Under the pieces are notes generated by a model. It saw nothing but the letters and a program-made list of their open reading frames with translations, searched no databases and was not told the origin of the DNA. From JBGTLW01 sp041743835 (lineage in GTDB: Bacteria; Planctomycetota; Phycisphaerae; Phycisphaerales; Phycisphaeraceae), in contig JBGTLW010000265.1 of the NCBI GenBank assembly GCA_041743835.1, positions 1 to 60,920 on the forward strand: a stretch of DNA of 60,920 nt, in the 5' to 3' direction. Position 1 is the stretch's first letter; each line of letters starts with the position of its first letter. The position numbers and the translations under genes are program-made. Shown piece by piece: positions 8,491-16,560 of the stretch.

Positions 8491-9291
8491 ATGACCACGC
8501 AAATCGGCGTCCAGATGTACACCCTACGCGACCACTGCGGCACGGCCGGCGATATAGCCGCGACCTGTGCCAAGCTCAAGAAGATGGGGTTTGGCGCGAT
8601 CCAGGCATCCGCGGGGGCGTTTGGAAAGATCGACCCCAAGGAGTTACGCAAGATCCTCGATGACAACGGGCTGGTCTGTGCCGCGACGCACTTCGGGCTC
8701 GACCGCATGCGTGAAACCGATGCCATCGTGGAATGGCACCAGATCGTGGGCTGCTCGCTCACCGCCATCGGTGGCTTTGGCTGGACCGATGAGGGCAAGG
8801 CATCCTGGGACAGGTTTGTCACGGAGTACGACCAGATCGCCAAGAACTGCGCCGCGCGGGGGCTGCGGGTCGGTTACCACAACCACAGCCACGAGTTGGT
8901 CCCCTTCGCGGAGGACCCCGCGAAGCTCGACCCCACCCAGACACCCCTGAACCTGCTGGTCGAGAAGCTCGACCCGTCGGTCTGGTTTGAGGTCGATGTG
9001 TACTGGATCGCGCACGGCGGTGGCGACCCCGCGGCCTGGCTCCGCAAGATCGGCAAGAGCGCTCCGGGCCGGGTCGATGCCATTCATATGAAGGACATGA
9101 CCATCACCCGCAAACGCGAGCAGAAGATGTGCGAGGTCGGCGCGGGCAACCTCAATTGGCCCGCCATCATCGCCGCGGCGAAGGAAGTGAACGTCAAGTG
9201 GTACCTGATCGAGCGTGACAGCGGCGACCTGGACCCGTTCGAAAGCCTGAAGATTAGCTACGCTAACATGCGCGAGATGGGACTGTCGTAA
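8491..9291 (+). CDS. Sugar phosphate isomerase/epimerase (xylose isomerase-like TIM barrel)
   Basis: 266 residues of the AP-endonuclease-2/xylose-isomerase-like TIM barrel. Visible family marks are IGVQMYTLRD at the start, VGYHNHSHEL (metal His/Glu region, about 127-136), VWFEVDVYWIAHGG (about 169-182), DAIHMKDM and a final LIERDSGD. These carry the Glu/Asp/His metal ligands. Usually such proteins act on sugars or inositol derivatives, often next to Gfo/Idh oxidoreductases; here it stands alone. AGGAG about 8 bases before the ATG fixes the start. Confidence 0.85.
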   Translation: MTTQIGVQMYTLRDHCGTAGDIAATCAKLKKMGFGAIQASAGAFGKIDPKELRKILDDNGLVCAATHFGLDRMRETDAIVEWHQIVGCSLTAIGGFGWTDEGKASWDRFVTEYDQIAKNCAARGLRVGYHNHSHELVPFAEDPAKLDPTQTPLNLLVEKLDPSVWFEVDVYWIAHGGGDPAAWLRKIGKSAPGRVDAIHMKDMTITRKREQKMCEVGAGNLNWPAIIAAAKEVNVKWYLIERDSGDLDPFESLKISYANMREMGLS

Positions 9292-9414
9292 AGCTATTCT
9301 CAGAAACAGCTTACAGTAATTCGGAGGCCGAGTTTTTGCTCGCAGCAATCTATCATTTGTTCGGATGGAAGGGTGCCCAATGCTAGTTGCGGCGGGTTTT
9401 TGTACCCGTGCGCC

Positions 9415-9442
9415 TTGATGATTTGGCGCGAACCACTACACT
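9415..9442 (+). promoter_or_regulatory. Candidate sigma-70-type promoter of rpsU
   Basis: TTGATG (9415-9420) and TACACT (9437-9442) are separated by 16 bases, about 75 bases before the rpsU start in the 223-base spacer after the isomerase gene. Each box matches the consensus at four of six positions. A short hairpin (CGGGT/ACCCG, about 9393-9407) lies just before it. Confidence 0.4.
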
Positions 9443-9514
9443 ACGTTGCTCGGGAAATACGACCAACCCACGGCCCAAACACACCACAGGCCGCACACGA
9501 AAGGCAGATGTCAG

Positions 9515-9781
9515 ATGGCAATTCGGATCAAGGCACGTAGCGGCGAGTCGGCAGAAGCGATGATGCGTCGGTTCAAGAAGCTCTGCGAGAAGGAAGGCCT
9601 GACCAAAGACATCAAGAAGCGCGCCTACTACGAGAAGCCCTCGGAGCGGAAGCAGCGCGCGATGCGTAAGTCCACCAAGCGGTATCAGGTGGGTGGCCCG
9701 ATCACGGGCGGCAACGCGAACTCGAACTCGAACTCCAATTCAAACGCTCGCAGCGCACCCGCGCCGCGCGGCAGCCGCTGA
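9515..9781 (+). CDS. rpsU: 30S ribosomal protein S21
   Basis: 88 residues starting MAIRIKARSGESAEAMMRRFKKLC, with the family core KKRAYYEKPSERKQR. S21 binds the 30S platform near the anti-Shine-Dalgarno end of 16S rRNA and helps initiation. The usual protein is about 60-70 residues; here the C-terminus is extended by a Gly/Asn/Ser tract with four NS pairs and a PAPRGSR end. I chose the ATG at 9515, preceded by AAAGGCAG, over an earlier in-frame start at 9446. Confidence 0.92.
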   Translation: MAIRIKARSGESAEAMMRRFKKLCEKEGLTKDIKKRAYYEKPSERKQRAMRKSTKRYQVGGPITGGNANSNSNSNSNARSAPAPRGSR

Positions 9782-9981
9782 GTTTTCACGGCCTTGCCCC
9801 GAACAGCCGCGATGGGGTGCGTAGCTGATTGGGAATTGATGCACACCCCATCTGTTCCGGCCGACGTGACCCCGCGTAACCCGATCAGGACGATTCAAGA
9901 CGCCCCCACTGTCCACGAAGCGGAAGCACCGCGCGATTTTTGGTGCCCCGGCCACCGGACTCATCAACCGGAGACCCCCTC

Positions 9982-12408
9982 ATGATCCGCTCTCTCAGTA
10001 AGGCCACCGGTGCCGTGATTGCCGTGGCCGTCGCCACCCCTGCGCTTGCCGATGTCGCCACGCCTGCTTCGGTTTCACCGCCGCTACTGTTCTGGCTCGC
10101 GCCGGTCGGCGGGCTGTTTGCGCTGCTGTTCGCGTTTATTTTCTACAAGGGGTTCATGGCCAAGCCCGAGGGTGAGCCGGAGATGGTCCGCATCGCCCAG
10201 GCTGTGCGCGACGGGGCCTACGCCTACCTCGGGCGCCAGGCCAGGGTCGTGTACGCGGTCGTGGCCGTCCTGGCTTTGATCCTGCTCGCGATGGGGTTCC
10301 TCGGGTTGCAGACCAAGCTGACGTGGGCGGGCGTCGTGGTGGCGTCCCTGCTGTCTGGGTTGTGCGGCTACCTGGGCATGAAGACCGCGACCAACGCGTC
10401 TGCCCGCACCGCCGCCGCCGCCAAGAACTCGCTCAACGACGGGCTGAAGGTCGCCTTCCGCGCCGGCGCGGTCATGGGCCTGTGCGTCACCGGCTTTGCG
10501 CTGTTGGATGTGAGCATATGGTTCTTCGTGCTGAACATGATCGGCGGGTTTACGCCGGTGGAACTGACCACGGTCACCCTCAGCTTTGCGATGGGCGCGT
10601 CGTTGCAGGCGTTGTTCGCCCGTGTGGGCGGCGGCATCTACACCAAGGCTGCGGACGTCGGGGCCGATCTGGTCGGCAAGGTCGAGGCGGGCATCCCCGA
10701 GGACGACGCACGCAACCCCGCCACCATCGCTGACAACGTCGGCGATAACGTCGGCGACGTCGCGGGCATGGGGGCCGACCTCTATGAGTCGTACTACGGC
10801 TCGATCCTCGCGGCGATGGCGCTGGCCGCCTCTGCGGGGCTGGTCATGGGCATGTCCACCATCGACACGATGGCGCTGATGTGCGCGCCGCCAGCACTGG
10901 CGGGCCTGGGCATCCTCACGTCCATCTTCTCTATCTACAGCGTCCGCGCGAAAGAGAACGCGACGTTTGCCCAACTCCTCAAGAGCCTGCACTCGGGGGT
11001 CTGGCTTTCTTCCGCATTGATCGTGGTCGGCTCGGCCGCCGTGCTGTACCTGCTGCTGGGTGATGTGGCTGCGGTGAAGTGGTGGGGCATCTGGATGGCG
11101 ATCGTGTCGGGCCTGCTCGCGGGTCTGGTCATCGCGTGGGGGACCGAGATCTACACCTCCTATGAACACAAGCCAACCCAACGCATCAGCAAGCAGGCTG
11201 AAATGGGCCCGGCCACGGTCATCATCTCCGGCATAGCCGAGGGCATGATCTCCACGTGGATCCCCTTGCTCACCATCGTCGTGGCGATCCTCCTGTCGTT
11301 TAACCTCGCGCAGATCGGCACCGATGGCAGCTTCCTCATGGGTGTCTTCGGGGTGGGCATCGCGGCGGTTGGCATGCTCTCGACCCTCGGTATCACCCTC
11401 GCAACCGACGCCTACGGCCCCATCGCCGACAACGCTGGCGGCAACGCCGAGATGACCCATCAACCCGCACACGTCCGCCAGCGCACCGACATGCTCGACA
11501 GCCTGGGCAACACCACCGCCGCCACCGGCAAGGGGTTTGCCATCGGTTCCGCGGCGTTGACTGCCCTCGCGCTGCTCGCCGCCTATGTCACCACCGTGCA
11601 GGGGGCCTTGGTCCGCACCTCGGCCGGGGGGAACACCGTGCAACTCGCCGGCGGGGCCGTGACCGACGGCAAGGTCGTATTCTCGGGTGATGGGGACGTG
11701 CTCGATGTCGCCACGATGAAGCTGCCGCAGATCATGGAGCTTTACAACGTGACGCTGATGAATCCCTCGGTTTTGTGCGGGCTTTTCATCGGTGTGATGC
11801 TGGTGTTTGTGTTCTGCTCGATGACGATGAACGCGGTCGGCCGGGCCGCTTACGCGATGATTGATGAGTGCCGGCGGCAGTTCGACATCATGCGGGCGCA
11901 GTTCAAGAAGAATGGTATGAGCGACGAAGACATCGCCAACCCGATGAAGTGGCCTTACCAGGTTGAAAGTGATGGCAAGAACTATCCGGATTATGCTTCT
12001 TGCGTGGATATCTCCACCGGCGGGGCCTTGCGGGAGATGGTGCTGCCCTCGCTGATGGCGGTGATGGTGCCGATCGTCGTGGGGTTGATCCTCGGCGTGG
12101 CGGGGGTGATGGGGCTGCTGGCGGGGACGCTGGTGTGCGGCTTCGCGGTGGCCATCTTCATGTCCAACGCCGGCGGCGCTTGGGATAACGCGAAAAAATA
12201 TATCGAAACCGGTAAGCACGGCGGCAAGGGCTCCCCAGCACACAAAGCGGGTGTCGTAGGCGATACCGTCGGCGATCCATTTAAAGATACCTCCGGCCCC
12301 TCGCTGAACATCCTGATCAAGCTCGTCTCGGTCGTCTCGGTGGTCTTTGCGGGGTTGATCGTGAAGTTCTCGCCATACGTTGCAGGGGTTATTGGGCTTG
12401 CTAACTAG
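9982..12408 (+). CDS. hppA: Membrane-bound, K+-stimulated-type proton/sodium-pumping pyrophosphatase
   Basis: 808 residues with about 16 hydrophobic segments. The PPi-binding signatures are present: VEAGIPEDDARNPATIADN, DNVGDNVGDVAGMGADLYES (around 250-270) and, near the end, GDTVGDPFKDTSGPSLNIL. The residue that sets K+ dependence is Ala: the segment reads NTTAATGKG (around 510), as in K+-dependent enzymes, where K+-independent ones have NTTKA. The pumped ion (H+ or Na+) cannot be read from this alone. The N-terminus looks like a cleavable leader (MIRSLSKATGAVIAVAVATPALA). GGAGA 8 bases before the ATG supports the start. The role is energy conservation from biosynthetic pyrophosphate. Confidence 0.95.
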   Translation: MIRSLSKATGAVIAVAVATPALADVATPASVSPPLLFWLAPVGGLFALLFAFIFYKGFMAKPEGEPEMVRIAQAVRDGAYAYLGRQARVVYAVVAVLALILLAMGFLGLQTKLTWAGVVVASLLSGLCGYLGMKTATNASARTAAAAKNSLNDGLKVAFRAGAVMGLCVTGFALLDVSIWFFVLNMIGGFTPVELTTVTLSFAMGASLQALFARVGGGIYTKAADVGADLVGKVEAGIPEDDARNPATIADNVGDNVGDVAGMGADLYESYYGSILAAMALAASAGLVMGMSTIDTMALMCAPPALAGLGILTSIFSIYSVRAKENATFAQLLKSLHSGVWLSSALIVVGSAAVLYLLLGDVAAVKWWGIWMAIVSGLLAGLVIAWGTEIYTSYEHKPTQRISKQAEMGPATVIISGIAEGMISTWIPLLTIVVAILLSFNLAQIGTDGSFLMGVFGVGIAAVGMLSTLGITLATDAYGPIADNAGGNAEMTHQPAHVRQRTDMLDSLGNTTAATGKGFAIGSAALTALALLAAYVTTVQGALVRTSAGGNTVQLAGGAVTDGKVVFSGDGDVLDVATMKLPQIMELYNVTLMNPSVLCGLFIGVMLVFVFCSMTMNAVGRAAYAMIDECRRQFDIMRAQFKKNGMSDEDIANPMKWPYQVESDGKNYPDYASCVDISTGGALREMVLPSLMAVMVPIVVGLILGVAGVMGLLAGTLVCGFAVAIFMSNAGGAWDNAKKYIETGKHGGKGSPAHKAGVVGDTVGDPFKDTSGPSLNILIKLVSVVSVVFAGLIVKFSPYVAGVIGLAN

Positions 12409-12479
12409 CTTGCGGCCTTATTTGACGGTATACTTAGTGACATCAAACCCTGCGGATCGACTCCGTGGGTTTTACATCC

Positions 12480-12911
12480 ATGCAAAGTTGCCTCATGCCA
12501 GAACGCGAAGCCTTTACCACCAGCGCCACCTCAGCCGCGCCCACACGTGACCCCGCCATGCAGGATGACCCGCGGGCCTTTGTTGTGGAAGCAGCAAGGC
12601 TCTTGGCGGATTCGCATTGCGAGGATTTGATGATCTTCGATGTGCGCGATTTAAGCCCGGTCACGAAATACATCCTGATTGCCACCGGCACGTCGGACCG
12701 CCAGATCAAGGCGCTCGGTGGGCACGTCTCGGAACTGGGGCGAGAGCTTGGCTTTGGGCGTATCGGCTCTGAGAAGGATGCCGCAGCAACGTGGGTCGTG
12801 CTCGATTATGTTGAGGTGATGGTCCACCTGTTCGAGCCGGTGACCCGCGCCCATTATGATCTTGAGTTGCTCTGGGGTGATGCGCCGCGGGTACCGTGGC
12901 ACCGCGGCTGA
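12480..12911 (+). CDS. rsfS: Ribosomal silencing factor RsfS (Iojap/DUF143)
   Basis: The conserved part begins around MQDDPRAFVVEAARLLAD and contains DLMIFDVRDLSPVTKYILIATGTSDRQIKA, GSEKDAAATWVVLDYVEVMVHLF and YDLELLWGDAP (each a family signature, first two shown in full or part). RsfS binds ribosomal protein uL14 and blocks subunit joining in slow growth. From 12480 the protein has 143 residues; the family is usually 105-120, so the ATG at 12558 (117 residues) is an alternative. A TATACT box at 12429-12434 suggests its own promoter, weakly supported. Confidence 0.88.
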   Translation: MQSCLMPEREAFTTSATSAAPTRDPAMQDDPRAFVVEAARLLADSHCEDLMIFDVRDLSPVTKYILIATGTSDRQIKALGGHVSELGRELGFGRIGSEKDAAATWVVLDYVEVMVHLFEPVTRAHYDLELLWGDAPRVPWHRG

Positions 12912-12956
12912 GTTTATGTGAAGCAAACCTAACCCCGGGTAATCAAGGAGATCGAT

Positions 12957-13430
12957 ATGGCTAATTTTGCCTCGGCTATCAAAGAAGAAGTGACGAGACT
13001 GGCTCGGAAAGAGATCAAGAAGGAAGTGTCGGCCGCGAAGCGTCAGCAGTCGCAGCACCGCAAGGATATCGCGGCGCTCAAGCGCGACATCACCACGCTG
13101 CAACGCAAGCTGGCGTTCCTGGAGAAGCAGGAGACGCGTCGGCTCAAGCGTGGGCCCGTCGCTGCTGCGGGCATCGCCTTCGTGCCCGAGGCCAAGGCGG
13201 ATGGACGCACCGCGCCGCGATTCCAGGCACGCGGCCTGCGCACCCACCGCGAAAAGATCGGGCTCTCCGCCGAGGACTACGGAAAACTCGTCGGGGTCAG
13301 CGGCCTGACCATCTACAACTGGGAAAAAGAAAAGTCCAAGCCCCGCAAGTCGCAGATCCCAAAGATCGCAGACGTCCGCAAGCTCGGGCAACGCGAAGCC
13401 AAACGCAGGCTCGAACTGCTGCCCGGCTGA
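12957..13430 (+). CDS. Coiled-coil protein with C-terminal XRE-type helix-turn-helix
   Basis: 157 residues. The N-terminal 65 are charged and helical (many Lys/Arg/Gln with a heptad-like pattern), probably a coiled coil. The C-terminal part, from about residue 92, reads LRTHREKIGLSAEDYGKLVG and continues with SGLTIYNWEKEKSKPRKSQI, a Cro/C1 helix-turn-helix of the kind that reads ..W E.G...P. A clear AAGGAG ribosome site sits 8 bases before the ATG. DNA-binding regulator or nucleoid protein; target unknown. It follows rsfS on the same strand. Confidence 0.75.
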   Translation: MANFASAIKEEVTRLARKEIKKEVSAAKRQQSQHRKDIAALKRDITTLQRKLAFLEKQETRRLKRGPVAAAGIAFVPEAKADGRTAPRFQARGLRTHREKIGLSAEDYGKLVGVSGLTIYNWEKEKSKPRKSQIPKIADVRKLGQREAKRRLELLPG

Positions 13431-13460
13431 TCGCCTAGAATCGTGAAGGAACTGCTATCA

Positions 13461-13575
13461 AACGAGCCGCGACCGTCAGGGAGCGGTTCTTTTCTGTGCA
13501 CTTTCCTGGGGATACCGCTCCCTCACGGTCGCGGCTCGTTGAAGCCAGTACCGCTCCCTGACGCTCGCGGCTCGG
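13461..13575. repeat. Cluster of three palindromic repeats (ACCGCTCCCTGACGGTCGCGGC family)
   Basis: Copies lie at 13461-13487 (minus orientation), 13514-13540 (plus) and 13550-13575 (plus). The first two form an inverted pair matching at 26 of 27 positions, with a 26-base loop, so the RNA could fold into a long hairpin between two convergent genes. The repeat is open in several frames (EPRPSGSG, PLPDGRGS phantom peptides), which is why it is often mis-called as protein. Confidence 0.85.
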
Positions 13576-13601
13576 TGAAGGCGAGGAATACGCATCCTGA
13601 C

Positions 13602-14420
13602 TCAATCGACGGGCTTGCCGCGTAGCCCGTCGCTGAGTTCGAGCACTTTCCGCGCGACACTGGGCCTTAGCTGACGCAGCACCGGCAGGACATCATGCCG
13701 CAGTCTCGCACGTGTCCGCGAACGGTCGGCGTTGGTGTGGTCCTCCCGCCAGGGCTGGGACAGGTGCTGAAGGAAATCCACCGCCTGCGCGTGCGTGGCA
13801 CCGAGCATCGGGCGGATGAGCGACAGGCCCCGCGTGGGCGGCGTCTGTGGCGACTGTGCTGCGGCGGGTAAAGCCATGGATCGCCGCCACGCGATACCGC
13901 GTAGCCCGCTGGCTGTGGTGCCCCGCAGCAGGCGCATCAGCACGGTTTCCAGGTGATCGTCCGCGTGGTGTGCCGTGGCGATAAATGCAGCGCCAGCCTC
14001 CGCCGCGATATCCGCCAAGGCGCTATATCGCAGCCTCCGTGCCTGCGACTCGGTGTTGCCCGGCGGCACAGCGATGTCGCGGCGGAGATAGGGCAGGTGG
14101 AGCTGCTCCGCCAACGACGCGACAAACGCCGCATCACCCTCCGCCTCATCCATCGCACGCAGGTGGTGTTGCACGTGCGCCACATGCAGCGTCAACCGCC
14201 AGCCTCGTCGGCCCGACAGCAGGCGCAGCGCCCGCAGCAACGCGACGGAGTCGGCCCCACCACTGACCGCCACCACGATCGCCGCGCCTTCCACGACACC
14301 GCACCGCCGCCGCAGCCCGTGCACGACCTGGCGGACCAGCGGGTGGTAAGCGAGCTTGGCGTTGTGCTTAGGCATGCGTGCTTTATGCTCGATCCGGGCT
14401 TGCGTCTGCTGAATCATCAT
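13602..14420 (-). CDS. tilS: tRNA(Ile)-lysidine synthase TilS, short form
   Basis: 272 residues with the N-type ATP pyrophosphatase PP-loop VVAVSGGADSVALLRAL (about 48-64) and family segments HVQHHLRAMDEAEGDAAFV, GNTESQARRLRYSAL and TAHHADDHLETVLMRLLRG. TilS converts C34 of the CAU-anticodon tRNA-Ile to lysidine so that it reads AUA. The protein ends soon after the catalytic domain: the C-terminal domains present in longer family members are absent. AAGGCGG precedes the double ATG at 14420/14417. It is divergent from the LarC-like gene with only 30 bases between starts. The stop lies 27 bases from the palindromic repeat cluster. Confidence 0.9.
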   Translation of the reverse strand: MMIQQTQARIEHKARMPKHNAKLAYHPLVRQVVHGLRRRCGVVEGAAIVVAVSGGADSVALLRALRLLSGRRGWRLTLHVAHVQHHLRAMDEAEGDAAFVASLAEQLHLPYLRRDIAVPPGNTESQARRLRYSALADIAAEAGAAFIATAHHADDHLETVLMRLLRGTTASGLRGIAWRRSMALPAAAQSPQTPPTRGLSLIRPMLGATHAQAVDFLQHLSQPWREDHTNADRSRTRARLRHDVLPVLRQLRPSVARKVLELSDGLRGKPVD

Positions 14421-14450
14421 ACCGCCTTGTGTTTGCGATAAACTGGTGCG

Positions 14451-14939
14451 ATGCCTGACCGTTCGTCATGCGAACCCGCGATAGATGCCGTGGCCGAGAT
14501 CGCGGTGAACCTGGACGACCTCACGCCCGAAGTCATCGGGCATGTGGCCCAGTCGCTGCTGGATGAGGGCGCGTTGGATGTCTGGACCACGCCGATCATG
14601 ATGAAGAAGCAGCGGCCGGGCGTGTGCCTGTCGCTGTTGTGTGCGCCGGGGGACCGGGATCGACTGGCTCTGCGGGTGATCGACCTCACCGGCAGCTTTG
14701 GCGTCCGCTTCCGGGCGTGGGACCGCCTTGTGCTGGAGCGGCGGTTCGAGACGGTGGAGACGCGCTTTGGGACGATGCGGGTCAAGGTCGGCGTTGAAGC
14801 AGGGCGCGTCGTGACCGCGAAAGTGGAGTTTGACGACGCGGCGGCGCTGGCTGCGCAGCACGGGCAGCCGGTGCGGGTGATTCTCGCGGCGGGTCAGGCC
14901 GCGGCCGCAGGCCTGCTGGACGGGGGGGCGGACGTATGA
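14451..14939 (+). CDS. Stand-alone LarC C-terminal domain protein (DUF111)
   Basis: 162 residues matching only the C-terminal half of the nickel-pincer cofactor cyclometallase LarC: VNLDDLTPEVIGHVAQSLLD, then GALDVWTTPIMMKKQRPGVC and a beta-rich ETVETRFGTMRVKVGV segment. In LarC this half binds CTP and helps insert nickel into the pyridinium dithiolate cofactor. No N-terminal half, larB or larE is nearby; the upstream neighbour is tilS on the other strand, so this is not a frameshifted LarC. Function here is unknown. Ends with ATGA overlap into the next gene. Confidence 0.75.
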   Translation: MPDRSSCEPAIDAVAEIAVNLDDLTPEVIGHVAQSLLDEGALDVWTTPIMMKKQRPGVCLSLLCAPGDRDRLALRVIDLTGSFGVRFRAWDRLVLERRFETVETRFGTMRVKVGVEAGRVVTAKVEFDDAAALAAQHGQPVRVILAAGQAAAAGLLDGGADV

Positions 14940-15514
14940 AAATGGGCTGTGTGTTGCAGTTGGCGTTGACGCCGGAGATGGAGAAGTACGGCTGGGGCTT
15001 TGCGATCTCGGGCATCCTGCTGGTGTCGCTGTCGCTGTTGCTGCGTCTGCGCAAGAAGATGCGGGCGGGGAACCAGCGGGTGACCGCGCGCGAGAACCTG
15101 GAGCGATACAAGGCCAAGACCGAGGTGCGCGACGACCTGAGCAGGGTGATGGTCGAGGTCGAGCAGATGGCCCGTCGCGTGGCGGCTCAGCTTGATGCAA
15201 AGACCATCGCGGTGGAGAAACTCCTGGCCGAGGCGGATGAAAGAATCGCCCGGCTTGAAGCGTTGCAACACACAACGCCGACGGGCGCGCCCCCAGACAT
15301 ACCACCCGCCCCGCAAGCCGACACCATGCCCCCGGCCAAGACGCCCGCGCGTGCCACCCCAGCCGCAGACAGTAGCCCGACCACACCCGCCGACGAACTC
15401 TCGGCCAAGGTGTACGCGCTGGCTGACGACGGCCTGAACCCCAGCGACATCGCACGAAAACTGCAAGAGCATATCGGCAAAGTTGAACTCATCCTCGCGC
15501 TTCGCTCCGCCTGA
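14936..15514 (+). CDS. Membrane-anchored coiled-coil protein
   Basis: 192 residues. One hydrophobic segment (about 20-37, WGFAISGILLVSLSLLLRL) is followed by a basic stretch, a helical coiled-coil region (about 45-110), a Pro/Ala-rich linker, and a small C-terminal module (DELSAKVYALADDGLNPSDI, then a RKLQEHIGKVELIL helix) that looks like a helix-turn-helix of the kind found at the end of DUF2802/DUF6115-type proteins. It is coupled by ATGA to the LarC-like gene. I do not recognise a function. Confidence 0.65.
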   Translation: MKMGCVLQLALTPEMEKYGWGFAISGILLVSLSLLLRLRKKMRAGNQRVTARENLERYKAKTEVRDDLSRVMVEVEQMARRVAAQLDAKTIAVEKLLAEADERIARLEALQHTTPTGAPPDIPPAPQADTMPPAKTPARATPAADSSPTTPADELSAKVYALADDGLNPSDIARKLQEHIGKVELILALRSA

Positions 15515-15607
15515 CCCCACGCCCCATCCACCGCAGGTTCAAGGCCAATCGACGCATCCGACCGGCGGGCAGGGTAGAATCCGTTTTCTGATCCAAGGAG
15601 CTACGTC

Positions 15608-16489
15608 ATGCTACAGGGTGCCTACACCGCGCTGGTTACGCCTTTTCGCCACGGCCAGGTCGATTACGACCGGCTCAAGGCCAACGTGAACTTTCAGATC
15701 GACAGCGGGATCGACGGGGTGGTGCCCTGCGGCACGACCGGCGAATCGCCCACGCTGTCGCATGAAGAGCACGGCAAGGTGATCGAGACGGTGGTCCAGG
15801 CCGCCGCCGGCCGCGTGAAGGTGATTGCCGGGACCGGCAGCAACGCGACCAGCGAAGCGGTGTCGCTCACGAAGCACGCGGCTGCGGTCGGTGCGGATGC
15901 CGCCCTTATGGTCAACCCGTACTACAACAAGCCGACGCAGGACGGCTTGTACCACCACTTCATGACCGTGGCCGACGCGGTCGATCTGCCGATCGTGCTT
16001 TACAACATCCCCGGCCGAACCAACATCACCATGGCACCGACGACCGTGGCCCGCCTCGCCCAGCACGACCACATCGTCGCCATCAAGGAAGCCACCGGCT
16101 CGCTCGACATCGCCAGCGAGATCGCGTCGCTGTGTGACCTCACGATTATCTCGGGCGACGACTCGCTGACGCTCCCGTTGATGTCGATCGGTGGGAAGGG
16201 CGTCATCAGCGTGCTGTCGAACCTGCTGCCCACGCGGATCAAGGCATTGACCGACGCGGGGCTCAGCGGGGATTTTGAGTTGGCCCGTCGGCTGCACATC
16301 GAGTTGTTCGGCCTGTGCAAGGGCATGCTCACGCTGTCCACCAACCCGATCCCCATCAAGGCCGCGATGGCGCTGGCCGGTATGGATTCTGGCGAGCTGC
16401 GGCTGCCGATGTACCCGCTGGATGCGGACAACACGGCCGTGCTTGAGAAGCTGCTCAGCGACGCGGGTGTGCTGCCCGCGGCTGTGTGA
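15608..16489 (+). CDS. dapA: 4-hydroxy-tetrahydrodipicolinate synthase
   Basis: 293 residues, the normal length. Class I aldolase-type TIM barrel with Lys160 (VAIKEATGS) for the Schiff base to pyruvate, Tyr132 and Arg137 in LYNIPGRTN, and Thr43/Thr44 in PCGTTGESPTL. It condenses pyruvate with aspartate semialdehyde, the first committed step to diaminopimelate and lysine. AAGGAG sits before the ATG. The only other lysine/peptidoglycan-related gene in the window is argD at 41 kb. Confidence 0.95.
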   Translation: MLQGAYTALVTPFRHGQVDYDRLKANVNFQIDSGIDGVVPCGTTGESPTLSHEEHGKVIETVVQAAAGRVKVIAGTGSNATSEAVSLTKHAAAVGADAALMVNPYYNKPTQDGLYHHFMTVADAVDLPIVLYNIPGRTNITMAPTTVARLAQHDHIVAIKEATGSLDIASEIASLCDLTIISGDDSLTLPLMSIGGKGVISVLSNLLPTRIKALTDAGLSGDFELARRLHIELFGLCKGMLTLSTNPIPIKAAMALAGMDSGELRLPMYPLDADNTAVLEKLLSDAGVLPAAV

Positions 16490-16560
16490 ACTTCCGCACG
16501 CGCTTGGCGTCTATCCATGCGATGTGGTCGTGCGTGCCATTTACGAAAGAGAGAGCGACG

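Noticed and set aside
10084..12243. 719-codon open frame on the minus strand opposite the pyrophosphatase gene
   Set aside because: It mirrors hppA in a GC-rich genome; the product is His/Arg/Asp-rich low complexity with no family match, while the plus strand carries every pyrophosphatase motif.
13443..13625. 60-codon frame through the palindromic repeats
   Set aside because: The peptide (EPRPSGSG, PLPHGRGS) is translation of the repeat itself, open in several frames.
14421..14939. LarC made by programmed frameshift, with the first half upstream
   Set aside because: The upstream gene is tilS on the opposite strand, 30 bases away; there is no room for a LarC N-terminal half.
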